From: Nitrosarchaeum sp.
GTDB lineage: Archaea; Thermoproteota; Nitrososphaeria; Nitrososphaerales; Nitrosopumilaceae
Assembly: GCA_013140415.1 (NCBI GenBank)
Contig: JABFSW010000204.1
Span: 1 to 10,004 of the forward strand
Reading direction: 5' to 3'
DNA: 10,004 nucleotides
The notes under the pieces were generated by a model. The model saw only the letters and a program-made list of their open reading frames with translations. It searched no databases and was not told the DNA's origin. Position 1 is the first letter of the stretch. Every line of letters begins with the position of its first letter. The position numbers and the translations under genes are program-made. Shown here in pieces: positions 5,859 through 10,004 of this stretch.

Positions 5859-7009
5859 CTTGTCTCATCTTCAATTATTTGAGAAAGTGATTTTAGATTG
5901 ACATCTACGCCGTTGGAATTTTTCAAATAGTATGCTCCTTTGATGCTGTTTGTAGTTACTGAATCAACATTATCTTTATTGATCAAAGGTGTAAGACATG
6001 TACAGCAATCAGCAAGGATCTCACATCCGGCTCGTTCCAGCTCATTAGTGTAGCCAATTTTTCTTGCTTGCTCCTTTACTATTCTAGGACAAAATATCAT
6101 GCATCTTTTTTTAAAGGAACGGCCCTTTAGTTTACTGGTAAGATCAGAGATTTCTTCTAGACCCAACTGTGGGCTACCAAGTGTGATTAGATCACCTTTT
6201 TCTGCAGTGTTTAATTCATCATGAATGTCATTCATCTCTTTTTTATCAAAATCCACTTTTTCACAACCAGGATCTCCATTGCCAAAAAGAAATTTGGCAC
6301 ATGTGCCCGAAGTTCCCATTCCACCACACAGTGCTTTGCAGCTACGTCTGTCCATTTCTCCGACACCTGATATATTTACAGAGTTGTTTCCAACTTTGCC
6401 TGCAAAAAATCCAAGCATTCCATATGTTAGCTCATTTGGATTATCTATCTTCATTCTAATTGTTAGGTTTGGAGAATCTTCTTTTCTTAGTGAAGAGTAT
6501 GGACTTTTTCCAGTGATTGCACTTGCAAGTGCGCTAAATGAGCTCTCTTTGTTAGTTTTTAGATTATCAAATGAATTTGCGTGAATTGCGGCATTGCTTT
6601 CTGCAAAAGATACTTGTGTTCCTTCTTTTGGGATGTCAAAAATTTCGTATGGGATACAGGAAAATGATGGATTTACTCCCATTGTTTCATATGATTTTCT
6701 AATGGAGAGTTGTTTTGAAATAAAATTATCATCTAGGCCATAATTTAATACATTATCAATGTCAAAGCCCATTGGATTAAGAGTAGTTTTGACTTTGACT
6801 CTAGCATTTTTACTAATACCAGACAAGAATTCCTCGCCTGCATCTCCAATTGTATTATAGTTTACACCAGAAAGATGTGCCCATTCAATAGGAATTAGTT
6901 TCTCTGCGTCTGTTGCCTCACCTGTTGCAACCAAAATTCTGTATGCCATCTGCATAATTTCGCCTTGCTCGCCTTTTAGTGCAGATTCTTCTTCTTTTGT
7001 TAACTCCAA
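5855..7009 (-). CDS. Phosphomevalonate dehydratase large subunit (aconitase X catalytic domain, DUF521)
   Basis: A 384-residue catalytic subunit of a [4Fe-4S] aconitase-superfamily enzyme that dehydrates 5-phosphomevalonate. The N-terminal MELTKEEESALKGEQGE fits the family start. Further matches are HLSGVNYNTIGDAGEEFL (45-62), VSFAESNAAIHANSFDNLKT (133-152; the family's conserved E-S-N-A and A-N-S) and GMLGFFAGKVGNN (197-209). Cysteines that could include the cluster ligands lie at 118, 224, 228, 237, 303, 307 and 335-338 (DCCTCL); I cannot say which bind iron. The start is TTG at 7007-7009. No ATG lies upstream, the first internal ATG (residue 19) would remove conserved sequence, and a TATA-like box sits about 27 bp before the TTG. 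It leads a two-gene operon with the small subunit. Bacterial aconitase X acts on hydroxyprolines instead, but the separate subunits and archaeal setting favour the mevalonate role. Confidence 0.9.
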   Translation of the reverse strand: MELTKEEESALKGEQGEIMQMAYRILVATGEATDAEKLIPIEWAHLSGVNYNTIGDAGEEFLSGISKNARVKVKTTLNPMGFDIDNVLNYGLDDNFISKQLSIRKSYETMGVNPSFSCIPYEIFDIPKEGTQVSFAESNAAIHANSFDNLKTNKESSFSALASAITGKSPYSSLRKEDSPNLTIRMKIDNPNELTYGMLGFFAGKVGNNSVNISGVGEMDRRSCKALCGGMGTSGTCAKFLFGNGDPGCEKVDFDKKEMNDIHDELNTAEKGDLITLGSPQLGLEEISDLTSKLKGRSFKKRCMIFCPRIVKEQARKIGYTNELERAGCEILADCCTCLTPLINKDNVDSVTTNSIKGAYYLKNSNGVDVNLKSLSQIIEDETR

Positions 7010-7032
7010 CAGTACTAGTTTGACTATTACAG

Positions 7033-7040
7033 ATATAATA
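7033..7040. promoter_or_regulatory. Shared TATA-like box of the divergent dehydratase/nth promoter
   Basis: ATATAATA on the + strand reads TATTATAT on the minus strand. Its centre is about 27 bp from the dehydratase TTG (7009) and about 29 bp from the nth ATG (7066). It is the only good AT box in this 56-bp gap, so one near-symmetrical element may serve leaderless transcription in both directions. Confidence 0.45.
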
Positions 7041-7065
7041 CTTGTACGTAAAATTCCATACAGAG

Positions 7066-7716
7066 ATGCAAAAGATTCTTCGTGGAATGATGGATACTAT
7101 GATTTCCGTAAAGCCTCCAAGAATGACTGCATTAAGAGAGCTGCACGAAGCAGAGACTGGATCATTTAGTATTTTAATTGGAACAATACTTTCAGCAAGA
7201 ACAAAAGATGAGACTACAACAAAAGCAGTCAAAGCATTATTTTCAAAATATAAAAACGTAAAGGAACTTGCCAATGCCAAAACAAAAGATGTTGAGAAAA
7301 TTATAAGGTCAATTGGTTTCTATCATGTAAAATCAAAAAGAATAATCGAGGTTGCTAAAATTATTAATTCCAAGTACAAAGGAAAAGTTCCAGATAGTTT
7401 AGAAAAATTAATAGAACTGCCAGGAGTTGGAAGAAAGACTGCAAACTGTGTATTAGTTTATGCATTTGACAAACCAGCTATTCCAGTAGATATTCATGTT
7501 CATAGAATCTCAAATAGATTGGGATTAGTAGATACAAAAACTCCTGAAGAAACAGAACAGGAACTAATGAAAAAGATTCCAAAAAAATACTGGATTGAAA
7601 TTAATGATACTTTTGTAATGTATGGTCAAAATATTTGCAAGCCAATATCACCAATGTGTAGTGTGTGTAAAATCAAAAGAGATTGCAAATATTATAAAAC
7701 TAAGAACGCTTCTTAG
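7066..7716 (+). CDS. nth: Endonuclease III (DNA glycosylase/AP lyase)
   Basis: Base-excision repair enzyme that removes oxidised pyrimidines and cuts abasic sites. From the ATG at 7066 it is 216 residues, close to E. coli Nth (211). The helix-hairpin-helix ELPGVGRKTA is at 117-126 and includes the catalytic Lys124. Asp142 within VDIHVHRISNRLG is the second catalytic residue (equivalent to E. coli Asp138). Four Cys at 191, 198, 201 and 207 show the exact C-x6-C-x2-C-x5-C spacing of the [4Fe-4S] loop. The early SARTKD takes the place of the S-A-Q-x-x-D found in E. coli. A TTG at 7042 would add eight residues, but the ATG fits family length and the TATA-like box better. It is transcribed divergently from the dehydratase operon, and its last 17 bp overlap the convergent gene for an exported protein. 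Confidence 0.93.
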   Translation: MQKILRGMMDTMISVKPPRMTALRELHEAETGSFSILIGTILSARTKDETTTKAVKALFSKYKNVKELANAKTKDVEKIIRSIGFYHVKSKRIIEVAKIINSKYKGKVPDSLEKLIELPGVGRKTANCVLVYAFDKPAIPVDIHVHRISNRLGLVDTKTPEETEQELMKKIPKKYWIEINDTFVMYGQNICKPISPMCSVCKIKRDCKYYKTKNAS

Positions 7717-8368
7717 TCAGATATAAAACGCCTACCAGTGTTCCAACTCCTGCAGCTACATAAAATGGAAATAATGCAAATGGATTCTTTGCAGGATCTC
7801 CTGAAATAAATTCTAGAATCATACTTCCAGAATTTACTGCAGGTGGATCAGTAGGGCTTTCCATTCCGGAGACAGAATAGGAATTAATTGCAAATATGCC
7901 GATATCAAGATTTGATACTACTATTCTTGCACCGTTGTTAACTGTTAATCCTGCTCGTTCAGTATATGATACAATTGTTTTAGATGAAGGAGACCATCCT
8001 CGTTCCAAGTCACTATGCACAACAACGTATCCCTCTTTAGGAGTCTGTACTGCAAGCCAGAATTTTTCATTTGGTTGTGAGCCCATACCTATTTCAACTA
8101 ATTTCTCAGGATTATCTTTGTCATAGATTCTCAAAACTGCATTTCCATCAGGGTTTGCATATACAAGATTGTTATCAATGGTAACTTGCCAGCTTATGCC
8201 GTGTGTTCTTTGCATTGGAATAATAATTGCGTCTCGAAGAATTTTATTAAATTCGTATGATGGAATCTCTATTGTATCAATAATTAATGTTGGATTCTTT
8301 GATTCTTCTGCAAAAACAGGTGATATGACAAATACAGAAAATAAAATCAATGCAAGTAGATACTTCAC
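7700..8368 (-). CDS. Exported, C-terminally membrane-anchored protein of unknown function
   Basis: I do not recognise a family. The 222-residue protein starts with a clear signal peptide (hydrophobic residues 4-19, VFA before a likely cleavage after residue 20). It then has an extracytoplasmic domain of about 175 residues rich in predicted beta structure, and ends with one membrane helix at about 197-217 followed by KKRS. This is a type I topology, N-terminus outside. The domain has short strand-like stretches (WQVTIDNNLVYA, AVLRIYDKD, FWLAVQTP, GYVVVHSDLERGW) suggesting an immunoglobulin-like or jelly-roll fold, and it contains no cysteine, so there are no disulfides or thiol metal sites. 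The start is GTG at 8366-8368, with a TATA box 26 bp upstream. It lies 30 bp after sat but probably has its own promoter. It may belong to the cell envelope or S-layer; this is inferred only from topology. Confidence 0.8.
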   Translation of the reverse strand: MKYLLALILFSVFVISPVFAEESKNPTLIIDTIEIPSYEFNKILRDAIIIPMQRTHGISWQVTIDNNLVYANPDGNAVLRIYDKDNPEKLVEIGMGSQPNEKFWLAVQTPKEGYVVVHSDLERGWSPSSKTIVSYTERAGLTVNNGARIVVSNLDIGIFAINSYSVSGMESPTDPPAVNSGSMILEFISGDPAKNPFALFPFYVAAGVGTLVGVLYLTKKRS

Positions 8369-8390
8369 GAGCTAAATCTAGTTTGAGTGA

Positions 8391-8398
8391 ATAAATAC
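8391..8398 (-). promoter_or_regulatory. TATA box for the exported-protein gene
   Basis: The minus strand reads GTATTTAT, centred 26 bp upstream of the GTG start at 8368. This implies a leaderless transcript and supports the GTG as the true start. The box directly abuts the sat stop codon (8399-8401), so the promoter occupies the entire short gap. Confidence 0.5.
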
Positions 8399-9538
8399 CT
8401 AATCAACAAATGGGTGAGGATAATCTAGAATTACCTTTGAGACTTCGGGTCTTAAGATAAATTCAGAAGGAAATTTACCATCATCAATCATTTGTCTGAG
8501 CTTGGTTCCACTAATTTGCTCTTTTGCATCATCATCATGTGGACATGCCTTTGGATTTGTGTATGTTAGACATTTTCTACAATAGAAAAATGCTGGAAAA
8601 AATACTGGAGATATTTCTAATTCTGGATAGTCATCAAAGATTTTTTGTGCTGCAAATGGATCATAAAATGTTCCAACTCCTGCATGATCTCTACCAATAA
8701 TGATATGTGAGCATCCATAGTTTTGTCTCATAATTGCATGGTGTATTGCTTCTTTTGGTCCAGCATACTTCATCTCTGTATGCAAAGTTCCAAGCTTGCA
8801 TCTATTTTCTGGATAATAATGCTCAATCATAACTTCATAGCATTTTACAATTACTTCGTCTACAAAATCACCAGACTTTTTCTTGCCAATTACTGGATTG
8901 ACAAATACTCCATCTCTTGTTGTGATAGATGTTTTTTGAAGCATCTCATGTGCTACGTGTGGGGGATTTCTTGTCTGAAAAGCCACGATTGTCTTCCATC
9001 CTGCCTTAGCAAATGCCTCCCGTGTTTGCAAAGGAGTTAATCTGTATTTTCTAATTTCAGTCTCTTCAGGTCTAGCAATGTAATCAATTTTGCCACCAAC
9101 TAGATAGTCTTGCATAGACATTGTCTTTGCAACACCAGGATGTGAAGAATCAGTTGTTCCGTATACTCCCTTTACAGTCTTTTCTTTATCAAAGGTAAAT
9201 GTCTCCTTTACATGCAAGATTGCAATGCCTAATCCCTGATGATTCTGCAGCAATACTTTGCCGGCTTTTTTCATTTTTGCAGCTGTAGATTCATCTACAT
9301 CAAGTACTATAGGAATTGTCCAAGCCAAACCATTTGCTAGTCTACCTTTTGATATGACATTTTCATAGTCTTTTTTTCCCAAGAATCCCTCTAGAGGACT
9401 AAAAATTCCATCTGCAATGTTTTCAACATCATTTGCAAGGTCTTCAGAGATAGATATAGAATATAATCCGGACGGATCAGTTTTGGTAATTCTATTTACC
9501 AGTTTTCCTCCATGTGGCTTGACTGAATTATCAGACAT
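8399..9538 (-). CDS. sat: Sulfate adenylyltransferase (ATP sulfurylase)
   Basis: Activates sulfate with ATP to give adenosine 5'-phosphosulfate (APS) and pyrophosphate; cytoplasmic. It is 379 residues, the single-polypeptide Sat type without an APS kinase fusion. Catalytic motifs are intact: [11 protein letters not shown] (188-198, the Q-x-R-N-P-x-H-x-x-H-E signature) and GRDHAG (282-287), with SGTKLR (343-348) near the C-terminus. Cys320, Cys323, Cys332 and His334 (CRKC...CPH) form a probable zinc site seen in some Sat enzymes. The ATG (9536-9538) lies 10 bp after the cysH stop, so both form an operon that takes sulfate to sulfite. An AT box on the minus strand near 9561-9566 is centred about 25 bp from the ATG and could drive an extra sat transcript. 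Confidence 0.95.
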   Translation of the reverse strand: MSDNSVKPHGGKLVNRITKTDPSGLYSISISEDLANDVENIADGIFSPLEGFLGKKDYENVISKGRLANGLAWTIPIVLDVDESTAAKMKKAGKVLLQNHQGLGIAILHVKETFTFDKEKTVKGVYGTTDSSHPGVAKTMSMQDYLVGGKIDYIARPEETEIRKYRLTPLQTREAFAKAGWKTIVAFQTRNPPHVAHEMLQKTSITTRDGVFVNPVIGKKKSGDFVDEVIVKCYEVMIEHYYPENRCKLGTLHTEMKYAGPKEAIHHAIMRQNYGCSHIIIGRDHAGVGTFYDPFAAQKIFDDYPELEISPVFFPAFFYCRKCLTYTNPKACPHDDDAKEQISGTKLRQMIDDGKFPSEFILRPEVSKVILDYPHPFVD

Positions 9539-9548
9539 GCTAAATTCC

Positions 9549-10004
9549 CTATTTATGGTCTATATGAAGGCCACACTCTTTGTTTCCTCCTTGTTCCCAC
9601 CACCAACGTCCTGCTCTCAAGTCTTCTCCAGGTTTAATTGCTCTAGTACATGGCTCACATCCAATACTTGGATAGCCCTTGTCAAGAAGACTATTGTATG
9701 GTAAATTATTTTTCTTGATATAATCTTGAATTTGATCCCAAGTCCAATCTATTATTGGATTAATTTTCAAAATTTCACCATGTCCATGATCTATTTGGAA
9801 AATACAGACATCCTTTCTTACTTCGGTCTGATCACGTCTTAATCCAGTAATCCAGCCATCTAGTGTAGATAACATTCTATTAATTGGATGTACTTTACGG
9901 ATTTCACAACATAATTTTCTATTTTCCACACTCTCATAGAAAAGATTCATTCCTTTTTCTCTGACCATATCTTCAACTTCTTTAGTATCAGGAAACAAAA
10001 CCTC
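9549..10004 (-). CDS. cysH: Adenylyl-sulfate (APS) reductase of the CysH/PAPS reductase family, N-terminus cut by window edge
   Basis: The 151 C-terminal residues are visible, counted from the codon at 10004; the nucleotide-binding S-G-G-x-D-S loop is expected beyond the edge. It reduces APS to sulfite and AMP with thiol reductant. The Cys-Cys pair (32-33 of the fragment, [11 protein letters not shown]) and the later C-x2-C (116 and 119, [10 protein letters not shown]) are the [4Fe-4S] ligands that mark APS-using rather than PAPS-using members. The C-terminal KECGLH (Cys144) is the catalytic cysteine motif. [12 protein letters not shown] (126-137) is also typical. [13 protein letters not shown] (51-63) matches the family's substrate-binding segment. 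It is the upstream partner of sat, 10 bp away, which supplies its substrate. A TTG at 9996-9998 is not the start, because the frame runs on through the window edge and the missing N-terminal domain is essential. Confidence 0.93.
   Translation of the reverse strand, partial: EVLFPDTKEVEDMVREKGMNLFYESVENRKLCCEIRKVHPINRMLSTLDGWITGLRRDQTEVRKDVCIFQIDHGHGEILKINPIIDWTWDQIQDYIKKNNLPYNSLLDKGYPSIGCEPCTRAIKPGEDLRAGRWWWEQGGNKECGLHIDHK

Noticed and set aside
6225..6584. A 119-residue + strand open frame opposite the dehydratase large subunit
   Set aside because: It is antisense to conserved aconitase-X sequence, and its Ser/Pro/Leu-rich translation is typical of a shadow frame.
7042..7065. TTG at 7042 as the nth start, adding eight residues
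   Set aside because: The extra residues are not family-like, the TTG falls right next to the TATA-like box, and the ATG at 7066 gives the expected length.
8723..9040. A 105-residue + strand open frame opposite sat
   Set aside because: It covers the catalytic region of Sat in antisense; the Cys/Phe/Ser-rich translation resembles no protein family.
1..10004. CRISPR arrays, insertion sequences, tRNA/rRNA genes, phage or defence islands
   Set aside because: No spaced direct repeats, transposase-like frames, terminal repeats or recognisable RNA genes were seen. All gaps between genes are short (the longest is 104 bp), and the genes are ordinary chromosomal functions.

Overview
The window is AT-rich, tightly packed, and looks like a chromosome segment of a marine group I.1a ammonia-oxidising archaeon (Nitrososphaerota/Thaumarchaeota, Nitrosopumilus- or Nitrosoarchaeum-like). 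I infer this from several things together: archaeal TATA-like boxes about 26 bp upstream of start codons with no Shine-Dalgarno sequence, frequent GTG and TTG starts, a Rqc2/NEMF-type protein, an AMMECR1 protein, a split aconitase-X-type phosphomevalonate dehydratase, cobalamin methyltransferases and assimilatory sulfate reduction genes. No rRNA, tRNA, mobile element, repeat array or CRISPR was seen.

Layout. The left edge holds the 3' end of a glutamate-racemase-like gene on the + strand (1-216). It converges with a minus-strand group read from 2799 down to 209: an EMC6-like three-TM membrane protein, then cbiT, cbiL and cbiF of corrin-ring synthesis. A short divergent promoter region (2800-2903) separates this group from a + strand pair: a full-length NEMF/Rqc2/RqcH homologue of ribosome quality control (2904-4820) and an AMMECR1 family gene (4877-5488). 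The pair converges, with overlap, on a minus-strand two-gene operon encoding the small and large subunits of the archaeal phosphomevalonate dehydratase (5472-7009). A 56-bp divergent promoter with one shared AT box leads to endonuclease III on the + strand (7066-7716). That gene converges, with overlap, on a minus-strand gene for an exported, C-terminally anchored protein of unknown role (7700-8368). The right end is a minus-strand sulfate assimilation operon: an APS-reductase-type CysH, cut by the window edge (9549-10004), followed by ATP sulfurylase (8399-9538).

How the genes work together. Three metabolic modules are visible. Cobalamin: CbiL (C20), CbiF (C11) and CbiT (C15 methylation/decarboxylation) act at separate steps of the same corrinoid pathway. 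Isoprenoid lipids: the two dehydratase subunits form one Fe-S enzyme of the archaeal mevalonate route. Sulfur: ATP sulfurylase makes APS and CysH reduces it to sulfite. NEMF (stalled-ribosome rescue), the EMC6-like protein (a candidate membrane insertase subunit) and endonuclease III (base excision repair) are housekeeping genes with relatives across the tree of life.

I found no convincing wholly new multi-gene system. The most interesting items are the EMC6-like protein heading a B12 gene group, a Glu-Arg pair where an Asp-Arg pair is expected in the Rqc2 homologue, and the compact divergent and overlapping-convergent gene arrangements.
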